Assembly (NCBI GenBank): GCA_013416445.1
Contig: JACCER010000005.1
Location: 114,177 to 178,176, forward strand
Direction of reading: 5' to 3'
From: Alcaligenaceae bacterium
GTDB taxonomy: Bacteria; Pseudomonadota; Gammaproteobacteria; Burkholderiales; Burkholderiaceae_B
Length of the DNA stretch: 64,000 nucleotides
The translations under genes and the position numbers were made by a program. The notes under the pieces were generated by a model, which did no database searches, was not told the origin of the DNA, and saw only the letters and a list, made by a program, of their open reading frames with translations. Of this stretch, positions 18,405-26,829 are shown in pieces. Each line of letters begins with the position of its first letter. The stretch's first letter is position 1.

Positions 18405-18593
18405 TTCTAAAAATAGAACGGCAACCTGGACTGACATTTCAGCGTATCTGGCCATTTGAGCTGAGCTTGAGTCTGTACGCTGAATCACAGCACAAAAAAC
18501 AAATAAGCCATTGATTTATATATTATTTAATTTTTTTAATTATATAAAAACTGATAAGGCTGGCTCTGCCTATCAGTACCTGCTTGCTTAGAC

Positions 18594-18607
18594 ATGATCT
18601 AAATCAA
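18594..18607. promoter_or_regulatory. second FNR-type box, one mismatch
   Basis: ATGATCTAAATCAA differs from TTGAT-N4-ATCAA at one position and lies 200 bases further upstream in an AT-rich stretch (18500-18560). The small inverted repeat CTGATAAGGC / GCCTATCAG at 18551-18576 lies beside it. The rest of the 405-base gap 18284-18688 shows no gene. Confidence 0.55.
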
Positions 18608-18617
18608 GCAATTTGAC

Positions 18618-18651
18618 AAAAAAACCCGCATTCTCGTAAGAGAGCTGCGGG
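18618..18651 (-). terminator. intrinsic terminator after tRNA-Leu(GAG)
   Basis: On the minus strand CCCGCA pairs with TGCGGG around a loop of about 15 bases and is followed by seven T residues. It lies about 40 bases beyond the tRNA-Leu 3' end and would stop transcription from qor-tpiA-secG-tRNA. Confidence 0.85.
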
Positions 18652-18688
18652 CTTTCTGTATTTTCCAGGTTAGCCTGGATTAAATTCT

Positions 18689-18773
18689 TGGTGCCGACGG
18701 CGAGACTCGAACTCGCACAGCTTTCGCCACTACCCCCTCAAGATAGCGTGTCTACCAATTCCACCACGTCGGC
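18689..18773 (-). tRNA. tRNA-Leu (GAG)
   Basis: An 85-base class II tRNA with acceptor GCCGACG/CGTCGGC, anticodon GAG in CTTGAGG, a long variable arm, TTCGAGT T-loop and encoded CCA. It follows secG on the same strand, a gene order familiar in betaproteobacteria. Confidence 0.96.
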
Positions 18774-18856
18774 TTGCAAAGAGCAGCATTCTAGCATGAA
18801 TTTAACTTTGCATTTTTGGCCGGGCCCAGCATGAAGAACACGGACCCGGATCAACA

Positions 18857-19342
18857 CTATTTACCTTCAGCGGGCGCGGTGGCCGGTGCTGGCTCAGCGG
18901 GCTTTTCGGTGGCAGGAACTGCAGGCACGGCTGTTGACGCAGGCACGGCTGTTGACGCAGGGGCGGCCTGTGATGCCGCTGCGGGCGCACCAGGCGCCAC
19001 GGGCACAGCCGCGGTAGGCGCAGCTGGCACGGCAGAACCCGTTACAGGCGCAGGCGTCTGGAAGCCTTGCATGACGCCGCCATCGAGTATGGATTTCCCG
19101 CCAGGATGATGCGCAAGATAGGCCAGGCCGCCTGTGGAAGCGAAAAAGATGATGGCCGCCCATTTGGTGGCGCGCGACAAGAAGTTGGCGGCGCCCGTTG
19201 CGCCAAACAAACTACCTGCGGAACCACCGCCAAACGACGAGCCCATGTCGGCGCCTTTGCCCTGCTGCAGCAAAACCAACAAAATAATAGTCAGCGACGA
19301 TACGACCTGTATCGCCAGAAGAGCAGGAGACAACCATTGCAT
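18857..19342 (-). CDS. secG: preprotein translocase subunit SecG
   Basis: SecG is the small membrane subunit of the SecYEG channel. Here 161 residues: the conserved part (two helices, with LLVLLQQGKGADMGSSFGGG and NFLSRATKWAA between them) ends near residue 85. The remaining 75 residues are an Ala/Pro/Val-rich tail. The DNA for the tail has a perfect 18-base tandem duplication (18921-18956), so tail length may vary between strains. The gene starts 16 bases after the tpiA stop. Confidence 0.93.
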   Translation of the reverse strand: MQWLSPALLAIQVVSSLTIILLVLLQQGKGADMGSSFGGGSAGSLFGATGAANFLSRATKWAAIIFFASTGGLAYLAHHPGGKSILDGGVMQGFQTPAPVTGSAVPAAPTAAVPVAPGAPAAASQAAPASTAVPASTAVPAVPATEKPAEPAPATAPAEGK

Positions 19343-19358
19343 GAAAAAACTCCGAGGC

Positions 19359-20108
19359 CTATGCGGCCGCTATACGTAAAAATTCTTCTGGCACCAGCGA
19401 CGCGCCACCCACGAGGGCGCCATCGATGTCAGACATGGCAAATAAGCTGAGTGCATTAGACGCCTTGACGCTGCCGCCATACAAAACCCTGACCTGCGGA
19501 ACGCCCAGTTCAGTTAGTTGCGCCCGAATGAAAGCGTGTACATCTTGGGCTTGCTGCGGTGTGGCCGTAAGACCCGTGCCTATAGCCCAGACGGGCTCGT
19601 AAGCAAGCACCATTTTAGCGACTGACTCGGCGCCCAGGGCCAGCACAGGAGCAAGCTGACGCGCAATGACTTCATGAGTTTGCCCGGCCTGCTGCTGGGC
19701 CTGGGTTTCACCCACGCAAACCACCGGAGCCAGGCCCGCTTTCAGGGCAGCCGAGGCTTTTTCAGCCACGAGGCCATCAGTTTCGCCATGAAGCGCGCGA
19801 CGCTCGGAATGCCCAACCAACACCCACTTGCAACCGAAATCAACAAGCATGGCAGGTGCAACCTCGCCGGTATAGGCACCCTGTTCGTGTTTGCTGACGT
19901 CTTGTGCGCCCCAGGAAATACCTGTGCCATGCAGGGCTGCAGCAACCTGCCCTAAATATGGAAAGGGAGCACAAACAGCCATGTCGCAATCATGCACGAC
20001 CGCCATACCCGCACACAAGCCCGTAAGAAGCATGGCGTTAGAGACCTGCGTACCGTGCATTTTCCAGTTGCCTATGACAAGGCGCTTACGAATTAGAGCA
20101 GTGTTCAT
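19359..20108 (-). CDS. tpiA: triosephosphate isomerase
   Basis: A 249-residue TIM barrel interconverting dihydroxyacetone phosphate and glyceraldehyde 3-phosphate. Visible motifs are VIGNWKMHG (Lys), WVLVGHSERR (catalytic His near residue 97), VLAYEPVWAIGTG (catalytic Glu) and the phosphate-binding YGGSVKASNA. It is transcribed with secG, and possibly with qor, which is 184 bases upstream with two repeat copies between them. Confidence 0.97.
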   Translation of the reverse strand: MNTALIRKRLVIGNWKMHGTQVSNAMLLTGLCAGMAVVHDCDMAVCAPFPYLGQVAAALHGTGISWGAQDVSKHEQGAYTGEVAPAMLVDFGCKWVLVGHSERRALHGETDGLVAEKASAALKAGLAPVVCVGETQAQQQAGQTHEVIARQLAPVLALGAESVAKMVLAYEPVWAIGTGLTATPQQAQDVHAFIRAQLTELGVPQVRVLYGGSVKASNALSLFAMSDIDGALVGGASLVPEEFLRIAAA

Positions 20109-20183
20109 TAAGCCCAGGAAGAAAAAATTAGATAACCCGGCATTGTAGCCTGTTACCCGCTAACGCGCACGTTAATACGGCTT

Positions 20184-20219
20184 ATAGGTCGGATTGGCGC
20201 CAAGCGCGTAATCCGGTAT
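20184..20219. repeat. dispersed GTCGGATTACGC-type inverted repeat, copy 4
   Basis: Arms ATAGGTCGGATTGGCGC and GCGCGTAATCCGGTAT in inverted order relative to other copies, located upstream of tpiA. Confidence 0.7.
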
Positions 20220-20262
20220 TTTGACCGACGTGTTATTACAATACTTTTACGCAGTCATTGAC

Positions 20263-20296
20263 GTCGGATTACGCGCCACACCCTGATCCGATCTAC
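20263..20296. repeat. dispersed GTCGGATTACGC-type inverted repeat, copy 5, overlapping the qor stop codon
   Basis: GTCGGATTACGCG pairs with the more diverged arm TGATCCGATCTAC. The TAG stop codon of the quinone oxidoreductase gene (20293-20295) lies inside the right arm. Confidence 0.65.
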
Positions 20297-21270
20297 ATCG
20301 TCAAGATAATTTTTCCGATTTGTTCGCCAGCGTCCATCATGGCGTGCGCATCGCAGGCTTTTGCCAAGGGAAAAGTGGCATGCACTACCGGACGGATCTT
20401 GCCGGCCTCAAGCAATGGCCACACATGCTGCTTCAAGGCCATGGTGATGTCAGCCTTGAAAGCCACTGGGCGCGGACGCAAGGTGGAGCCTGTGATGGTC
20501 AGGCGACGGCGCAACACATGGTTGCAATCTATCTCGGCTTTAGCACCGCCCAGCAAGGCAATGATCACGATACGCCCGTCGTCGGCCAGGCAGTTGATAT
20601 TGCGGTTGATGTACGAGCCTGCGACCATATCGAGAACAACATCTACGCCCTTGCCATCGGTGGCCTTCTTGATTTCTTCCACGTAATCTTGTGTGCGGTA
20701 GTTGATGGCCAACACCGCGCCCAAGCCTTCAACAGCACGGGCGCGCTCGTCGCTGCCTACTGTCGCATACACTTTATGACCCAAGGCGGTGGCCAACTGA
20801 ACCGCCGTCGTGCCTATGCCGCTGGCGCCACCATGCACCAGCAAAGACTCGCCGCCCGATAAGCAGCCGCGGTCAAAGACATTACTCCAGACGGTATAGT
20901 AGGTTTCAGGCAAGCCCGCTGCCTCGATATCAGACAAGCCTTTAGGCACTGGCAGACACTGCTCTGCAGGGGCTGTACAGTACTCGGCATAACCGCCGCC
21001 CGCCAGCAACGCACACACCCTGTCGCCTATCGCCAGGCCTGTCGCAGCCACGTCCCCACCGACGATCTCGCCTACGACTTCAAGGCCGGGGAGATCGGAG
21101 GCCCCAGGAGGCGCAGGATAATGCCCCTTGCGCTGAAAGACATCGGGACGATTAATGCCGGCAGCCGCAACCTTGATAAGGACTTCGCCAGCCTTGGGCT
21201 CGGGCATGGGGCGATCCACCAGCACCAGCACTTCCGGGCCACCCGGTTTCGAAATTTCCACTGCCTTCAT
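20293..21270 (-). CDS. NAD(P)H-quinone oxidoreductase, PIG3/Qor type
   Basis: A 325-residue medium-chain reductase without structural zinc ligands. It opens MKAVEISKPGGPEVL, has GINRPDVFQRKGHYPAPPG and the NADPH-binding LVHGGASGIGTTAVQLATALG, and ends PLAKACDAHAMMDAGEQIGKIIL. This matches the zeta-crystallin/PIG3 quinone reductase group that conventionally precedes tpiA-secG in related bacteria. It is a cytoplasmic enzyme using NADPH to reduce quinones. Confidence 0.9.
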   Translation of the reverse strand: MKAVEISKPGGPEVLVLVDRPMPEPKAGEVLIKVAAAGINRPDVFQRKGHYPAPPGASDLPGLEVVGEIVGGDVAATGLAIGDRVCALLAGGGYAEYCTAPAEQCLPVPKGLSDIEAAGLPETYYTVWSNVFDRGCLSGGESLLVHGGASGIGTTAVQLATALGHKVYATVGSDERARAVEGLGAVLAINYRTQDYVEEIKKATDGKGVDVVLDMVAGSYINRNINCLADDGRIVIIALLGGAKAEIDCNHVLRRRLTITGSTLRPRPVAFKADITMALKQHVWPLLEAGKIRPVVHATFPLAKACDAHAMMDAGEQIGKIILTM

Positions 21271-21458
21271 AAAAGCTCCTTGAACAGCACAAAAAAGACT
21301 ATTATCGCCCGTTAAGCAAAATTTTTTCCAGGCCTAGCCTGTTTGGCCACACAAACATCATTACATAGGCTAAACTCACGTCCTTCTGAAAGATGCAAAT
21401 GCAACGATAAAATTCAGGCTGCATACAGTGTATGCGCAACCTGTAAAACTCAGAAAAC

Positions 21459-21548
21459 GGAAGCGTGCCAGAGCGGTTGAATGGACTGGTCTTGAAAACC
21501 AGCGACGGGGTAACTCGTCCGTGAGTTCGAATCTCACCGCTTCCGCCA
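21459..21548 (+). tRNA. tRNA-Ser (TGA)
   Basis: A 90-base class II tRNA with acceptor GGAAGCG/CGCTTCC, anticodon TGA in CTTGAAA, a long variable arm, TTCGAAT T-loop and encoded CCA. It stands alone. Confidence 0.97.
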
Positions 21549-21664
21549 AATAGGCTCTAGTAATTGGTATGTTCACCTGGTGCCTCCTGCGCACCTAAAA
21601 CACGCCCCCGGTGTAAAAGAATATAGAAAACCCACCAGGCATGCCGACCTAAAACGAGCCAAGC

Positions 21665-21697
21665 AAGTCGAATTAAGCGCCTTTGACGCGAATCCAA
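21665..21697. repeat. degenerate copy of the GTCGGATTACGC repeat
   Basis: AAGTCGAATTAAGCGC and GACGCGAATCCAACTT form an imperfect palindrome. It lies in the 275-base gap between tRNA-Ser and the autotransporter gene; the rest of the gap is AT-rich and presumably holds the promoter. Confidence 0.45.
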
Positions 21698-21823
21698 CTT
21701 TTAACAATTATCGGTAACAAATGATTAAAAGACACTACTCAGGCTTGATAGCCCTGCTTGCAGCTTAGTATTTTCATTACAATTCGCGTTCAAATTAACA
21801 ATTAATAACACATAGCGAATTTC

Positions 21824-24800
21824 ATGATAAGACTGTTCCCTTTACGACCCGTATGCGCAAGCGTTTGTGCGGCTTTGGCCTTGGCGGCCATGTCTTTGGC
21901 CGCTCAGGCACAACAACTTTCACCCGAAAGCTTTGTCGATGCAGAGTTCAAGGCCAGTCGTACCTTAGAACTAATACGTGCCCAGCACGCCTATTCGTGG
22001 GGTTATACCGGCAAGGGCATCACGATTGCGATTGTCGATAGCGGTCTTGATATCAACCACCCTGAATTCAGTGGCCGCGTGTCGCCGTATTTGCAAAACT
22101 ACGATCCGGCCTACGGCGCCACGGATGTAAGCTCTGAGTTGGACATCGGCTCCAATAGTCACGGTACGCATGTGGCAGGCTTGGCTGCGGCAGGCCGTAA
22201 TGGCTTTGGCATGCATGGCGTGGCTTATAACGCCACTGTTCTGCCGCTGCGCACCCGTTTTTTCGACGATCTACTTGACCAGGCTTTTGCGCAAGCCATA
22301 CAGGGTGGCGCAAAGGTACTGAATGGCAGCTATGGGCCAAATACGCATGCACCGCGTCTTCTACCCGATCCGAACAATCCTCTTGGGCAGCCCAACGAGG
22401 GTTATAAGGAGCTTGCCTTCCAGGCTGTAGATCCGGATATCGACTCTGATTACGAACGTTTGAAAGCGGCAGCGGCGGCTGATATCGTGATGGTTTTTGC
22501 TGCGGGAAACGAGCGGACGCTTCAGCCAGGCTTGTATACGGCGATGCCTTCCGGAGCAGCTATGTTTCCGCTGATCACGCCGGCTAATACTAAACTGGCC
22601 GGTGGCCCGAACCCGCTTTATCGGTTTTTAGACGAAGGAGAGGACTTTGACGCTAACAATGCTGCAACATTCGCCTATGTCGATGAGGCCGATGCTTCCG
22701 ACCCCGATCGGCAAGAAACCGAGTCCTGGGATCTTTCTGACCTGAAGGGGGTGCTGATTGCGTCCGTCGCCACCAACCCCCAGGGGGTAATTGCCCCGTA
22801 CAGCAACCTGTGTGGGGCGACTGCTGCCTGGTGTATTGCGGCGCCGGGCGGGGGCAATGGCCAGAGCGCTTATTCAACCATCCCCTACGGGAATTATGGA
22901 TTCAAGCAAGGAACCTCGATGTCGGCACCCATGGTGGCAGGTGCTGCTGCAGTATTGCGCGAGGCCTTCCCGTATATGACAGCGCGCCAGATTATTGAGG
23001 TGATACTGACTACAGCCGACAGCACGACGCTGACGGCATGGGGCGATCAGGCGGTTTACGGGCGCGGCATGCTGGACTTGGGTACGGCCATCAATGGCCC
23101 CATCCTGTTTGGTGAGCCCATCGGAGGCTCCCGATTTGAAAGCATTTTCCCGTCTGATTTCAAGGTAGATACTCAAGGCTACGATTCCGCTTGGCGCAAC
23201 AACATCAGCGGCACCGGCGGCATGGCCAAGGCCGGCGCTGGCACCCTGATCATGACGGGGCAGAACTCCTACTTGGGCGCCACCGATATCACTGGCGGCA
23301 AGCTGGTGGTCAATGGTTCCATCGCCACGTCTGCGCTGCTGACTGTTGCAAAGGATGCGGCCTTGGGCGGTAGCGGCACGGTTGGCAAGACGGCCATGTA
23401 CGGGCGCATGGCGCCGGGTAATTCGGTGGGCACGCTGACCGTGGCAGGGGACTATACCCAGTTGCCTGGGTCGGTGTTTGAGGTCGAGCTGGGGCCGGAT
23501 GCCACCGTGGATCAGTTGGTGGTCAACGGCCAAGCCGATATTCAAGGCGGCATGATAGAAGTGCATGGCTTGCAGGCATCGCACTTGGGTCGTCAGTTCT
23601 CATTCCTGGAAGCCAGCAGTTGGGGTGCACAAACATTTGATAACGCCAACATCGATCGGGCCTTTGTGAATCTGGATGCGGCCTTTATGGGCAATCGCGT
23701 TTCCTTGTCGGTGCAGCGTAACGCTACGTCGTTTGCCAGCGTGGCACAGTCGCGCAACCAGCGCGCCGTTGCACAAGCGGCAGACAGCCAAGGCATAAGC
23801 GCTGCGGCATACAACGATATTGTCGTCCTGGAGCACGCTGCTGACGCGCCGCGCCTGTTCGATATGCTGTCAGGCGAAATCTATGCCTCGACCCAGTCGG
23901 CGTTGTTCGATACCAGCGGGTTCCTGCGCCAGACGGCTTTGGCGCGTACGCGCCAGGGCGAGCAGCAGTCGGGCTCGACAACGCTGGGTTCGGCCTCCGG
24001 GCCCACAGTGCAAAGCGCGCCTAGCGGCAGCCATGCCGTTTGGGGTCAGGCCCTGGGTAGCTGGGGCCACTTAGGCGCGACAAGCGATGCCCGGCAGCTG
24101 GACCGTTCCACGGGCGGGATGCTATTTGGCGGCGACACGGCTATGGGTACAAACACCCGTGCCGGTCTGGCCGTTGGCTTTACCGATTCGACCTTTAAGG
24201 GCGCAGATGCCAGCCGGGTCAATGCCGAGGGCTACCACTTGATGGCCTATGTTGGTTCACGGCAAGGCCGCTGGGCCTTGCGGGGCGGGGTGGCGCAGTC
24301 TTGGTATGACGTCGATACGCGGCGCAGCCTGGGTTATGCCGATTGGGGCACGGCCAGCAGCAGCGCGCACTCACAGTCTACGCAGCTATTTGCCGAAGCG
24401 GGCTACGGCATTGATGCGGGCAAGTTCAAGCTGGAACCTTATGCAGGCATAGCCCAAGTGTGGCTGCGTCAGGCTGGCTTTACCGAAAGCGGCAGCCTCG
24501 TAGGTTTACAAGCGCGCAGCACAAATGATGCGGTCACGTTTACCACCCTGGGGTTGCGCTCAGGCCTGACGCTGGATCAGGGCAAGTATGGCAGCCTGCA
24601 GGCCACCGCTGCTCTGGGCTGGCGTCATGCATTTGGCGATGTGGATGCATCGCGCGACTTGCGCTTTGCCACGGGCAGCGCCTATAGCGTTGTGGGTACG
24701 CCGCTGGCCAAGAATGCCATGGTGGCCGAGCTGGGTGTTGATTGGATGGCCAGCGCTACCAGCCGTGTGAACATCAGCTATGTCGGCCAGATCGCCGGAC

Positions 24801-24847
24801 GCACGCAAGACCACGGCGTGCAGGCACGGGCCAGTTGGGTGTTTTAA
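21824..24847 (+). CDS. autotransporter subtilisin-like serine protease
   Basis: A 1007-residue type Va secreted protein. Signal peptide at 1-29 (cut near AAQAQQ); S8 protease domain with Asp72 in IAIVDSGLDINH, His113 in NSHGTHVAGL and Ser365 in GTSMSAPMVAG; one passenger repeat around 470-500 (GAGTLIMTGQNSYLGATDI); and a C-terminal beta-barrel of about 270 residues ending in WVF, the expected terminal aromatic. It would be displayed or released at the cell surface and cleave host, neighbour or self proteins. The architecture resembles Bordetella SphB1-type maturation proteases; function here is unproven. Confidence 0.93.
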   Translation: MIRLFPLRPVCASVCAALALAAMSLAAQAQQLSPESFVDAEFKASRTLELIRAQHAYSWGYTGKGITIAIVDSGLDINHPEFSGRVSPYLQNYDPAYGATDVSSELDIGSNSHGTHVAGLAAAGRNGFGMHGVAYNATVLPLRTRFFDDLLDQAFAQAIQGGAKVLNGSYGPNTHAPRLLPDPNNPLGQPNEGYKELAFQAVDPDIDSDYERLKAAAAADIVMVFAAGNERTLQPGLYTAMPSGAAMFPLITPANTKLAGGPNPLYRFLDEGEDFDANNAATFAYVDEADASDPDRQETESWDLSDLKGVLIASVATNPQGVIAPYSNLCGATAAWCIAAPGGGNGQSAYSTIPYGNYGFKQGTSMSAPMVAGAAAVLREAFPYMTARQIIEVILTTADSTTLTAWGDQAVYGRGMLDLGTAINGPILFGEPIGGSRFESIFPSDFKVDTQGYDSAWRNNISGTGGMAKAGAGTLIMTGQNSYLGATDITGGKLVVNGSIATSALLTVAKDAALGGSGTVGKTAMYGRMAPGNSVGTLTVAGDYTQLPGSVFEVELGPDATVDQLVVNGQADIQGGMIEVHGLQASHLGRQFSFLEASSWGAQTFDNANIDRAFVNLDAAFMGNRVSLSVQRNATSFASVAQSRNQRAVAQAADSQGISAAAYNDIVVLEHAADAPRLFDMLSGEIYASTQSALFDTSGFLRQTALARTRQGEQQSGSTTLGSASGPTVQSAPSGSHAVWGQALGSWGHLGATSDARQLDRSTGGMLFGGDTAMGTNTRAGLAVGFTDSTFKGADASRVNAEGYHLMAYVGSRQGRWALRGGVAQSWYDVDTRRSLGYADWGTASSSAHSQSTQLFAEAGYGIDAGKFKLEPYAGIAQVWLRQAGFTESGSLVGLQARSTNDAVTFTTLGLRSGLTLDQGKYGSLQATAALGWRHAFGDVDASRDLRFATGSAYSVVGTPLAKNAMVAELGVDWMASATSRVNISYVGQIAGRTQDHGVQARASWVF

Positions 24848-25049
24848 GTCTTTTTGCCGGGGCAGGCAATGGAACCTATAGATATGCGCGTTTCGCCGAA
24901 GATATTGCACATGCTGGCAGGCCGCCAGGCGTGGCCGTAAACGACTTCAAGCGTCGGGTGTATGGTGCCGCCCAGGGCGCGCAGTCTTCCAGCAGCTTTT
25001 AAAGATAACCCCCGTTCAAGTACTACCTAAACCCACACGAGATATCGTC

Positions 25050-26675
25050 ATGTCGAGAGCAAATCGGCGCAGTTTTCTCCGCTACATACGCTATGGCTGG
25101 ATGGCACTAAGCCTAGGCATTTTAGCCGTACCGACCAGCCCTGCGCTAGCTTGTGATGGCGCACAATATATACGACTGCACACGCCAGTCCAGCTAAGTG
25201 CTCAGGAGTTGGCCGAATTCCGCGCACTCCCCCCTTTGCGGGTGGTGTCCGTTGACGCCCCTCCCATGACGCACTACAGCAAAGATCAACACACTTATAC
25301 TGGCATCAGCGTAGACGTGCTCTGTTTTATTGCAAAAGAGCTCGGGCTACGCTATGAACTGATCCCCGGGCGGAACCACACTGTTGGCGAAAAAATCCAG
25401 CAAGTTCAAGATGGCCAGGCCGATATATTTATTCCGTTGAGTCGTTCACCTGAGCGCAATCGGCATGGCGTGTTCACTATTCCCTATTACGAAAGCCACT
25501 ATGCCGCTATTACCCGCAAGGGGCGACAACTACCCATATACAGCGCCACCGACTTGGCCCAGTACCGCGTCGGGATCGTTGGCGGGGTCTCGCTCGAACC
25601 CATACTTAAAGAAATCATTCCCCTGAATCAATTAATTATTTACGATAAATTGCTTACAAGCGATGCGCTGTTCCAGGCACTACGCAATGACGATATTGAT
25701 GTGGCTGTGTTCAACAAAAACATTTTTATCGAAAAGCGTTACAAGCATGACTTGTTCGACCTGGAACCCACCTATACCCTGCACGAGTACCCTCGCGCTT
25801 ATCGCTTCTACCTTAGCCATACTCCTCAACACCAGCGTATCGCCGCAGCGTTTGACCGTTACCTGGCGGCCATTGACTCCTCGGCTTCCATCGCCAGGCA
25901 TGAAAATGGTGAACGCCAACTTATCGAGCGCTACGTTGCCCAGCGCAGCCAGCGTGTTTTGCTGCAAGCCGCAAGCGTAGCCATAACCCTGCTCGCCTTG
26001 ATCTTTTACTTGGTGCTGCGCAGATATCGCCGTCTGGCCCGCCAATTGGCAGACGGCAATCAGCAAATTTCGCAACAAAAGCGGGCATTGCAACAAGCCT
26101 ACCAAGAATTGGAAAAACTGAGCCAGACCGATAGCCTGACTGGCCTGGCCAACCGTGGCCACTTCGACCAGACTCTCGTACGCGAACTCGCACGTCGACA
26201 GCGTAGATGGTCCCCCTTAAGCCTGTTGATCATCGACCTTGATCATTTCAAGCTCGTGAACGATCATTATGGTCACGCCGTAGGTGACCGCTATCTGCGT
26301 GCCATCGCCAGCGTCCTGGAAAACAGCGTGTCCCGCCCTGCCGACCTGGCGGCGCGCTACGGCGGAGAAGAGTTCGCCTGCCTGCTGCCAGACACAAACG
26401 CCCAAAACGCTCGCGTAGTGGCCGATCGTATCCGCCAAGCTGTTGCCCGACTCGATCTGCCCAATGCTTTGGCCGACAGGCCACGACTCACACTGTGCAT
26501 AGGCATTGCCACCTTGATGGATAGTACCGACTTTAGCGCGCAGGAACTGCTGGCTCAAGCCGACAGCCAGCTATACGCTGCCAAGCATGCCGGGCGCGAC
26601 CGCATCCAAGCCACTGTGCTTGGCAAGCACACCAGAGGCTTGACGATTTCCGCGCAGCAAGAAACTATGCCATAA
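25050..26675 (+). CDS. periplasmic-sensing diguanylate cyclase (SBP family 3 domain + GGDEF)
   Basis: The 541-residue protein has a signal sequence (to about residue 33), a periplasmic family-3 binding domain (about 60-285), a transmembrane helix (about 303-323: VAITLLALIFYLVLRRY), a short coiled coil, and a GGDEF domain. The active-site GGEEF is at 438-442, and an inhibitory RxxD site (RPAD) lies exactly five residues before it, as in product-regulated cyclases. It would make c-di-GMP in response to a periplasmic small ligand. It follows the autotransporter gene by 200 bases on the same strand. Confidence 0.92.
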   Translation: MSRANRRSFLRYIRYGWMALSLGILAVPTSPALACDGAQYIRLHTPVQLSAQELAEFRALPPLRVVSVDAPPMTHYSKDQHTYTGISVDVLCFIAKELGLRYELIPGRNHTVGEKIQQVQDGQADIFIPLSRSPERNRHGVFTIPYYESHYAAITRKGRQLPIYSATDLAQYRVGIVGGVSLEPILKEIIPLNQLIIYDKLLTSDALFQALRNDDIDVAVFNKNIFIEKRYKHDLFDLEPTYTLHEYPRAYRFYLSHTPQHQRIAAAFDRYLAAIDSSASIARHENGERQLIERYVAQRSQRVLLQAASVAITLLALIFYLVLRRYRRLARQLADGNQQISQQKRALQQAYQELEKLSQTDSLTGLANRGHFDQTLVRELARRQRRWSPLSLLIIDLDHFKLVNDHYGHAVGDRYLRAIASVLENSVSRPADLAARYGGEEFACLLPDTNAQNARVVADRIRQAVARLDLPNALADRPRLTLCIGIATLMDSTDFSAQELLAQADSQLYAAKHAGRDRIQATVLGKHTRGLTISAQQETMP

Positions 26676-26829
26676 TGCTCGGCTTAAGTTGAATAACAAG
26701 CACTTTTCTTTTGCAAGCTGGGTTTGGTTTTGCAAGAACACAAAGCATTGTTTAGTAGTGTATTTTGATAGTTAGGTGCATTTAGGCGCCAGCAGGAAAA
26801 AGTAGTAAATTTCCGTAGCAGCACCCAAA

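Noticed and set aside
24885..25002. Short reading FAEDIAHAGRPPGVAVNDFKRRV after the autotransporter stop
   Set aside because: It looks slightly protein-like but has no start codon with a ribosome-binding site and no recognisable family. It could be a remnant, but I cannot support it as a gene.
26821..26827. GCACCCA just before the intron-bearing tRNA as a displaced 5' acceptor of the tRNA half at 29.3 kb
   Set aside because: Only seven bases match and no D-arm follows, so chance is a sufficient explanation. It is mentioned only as a curiosity.
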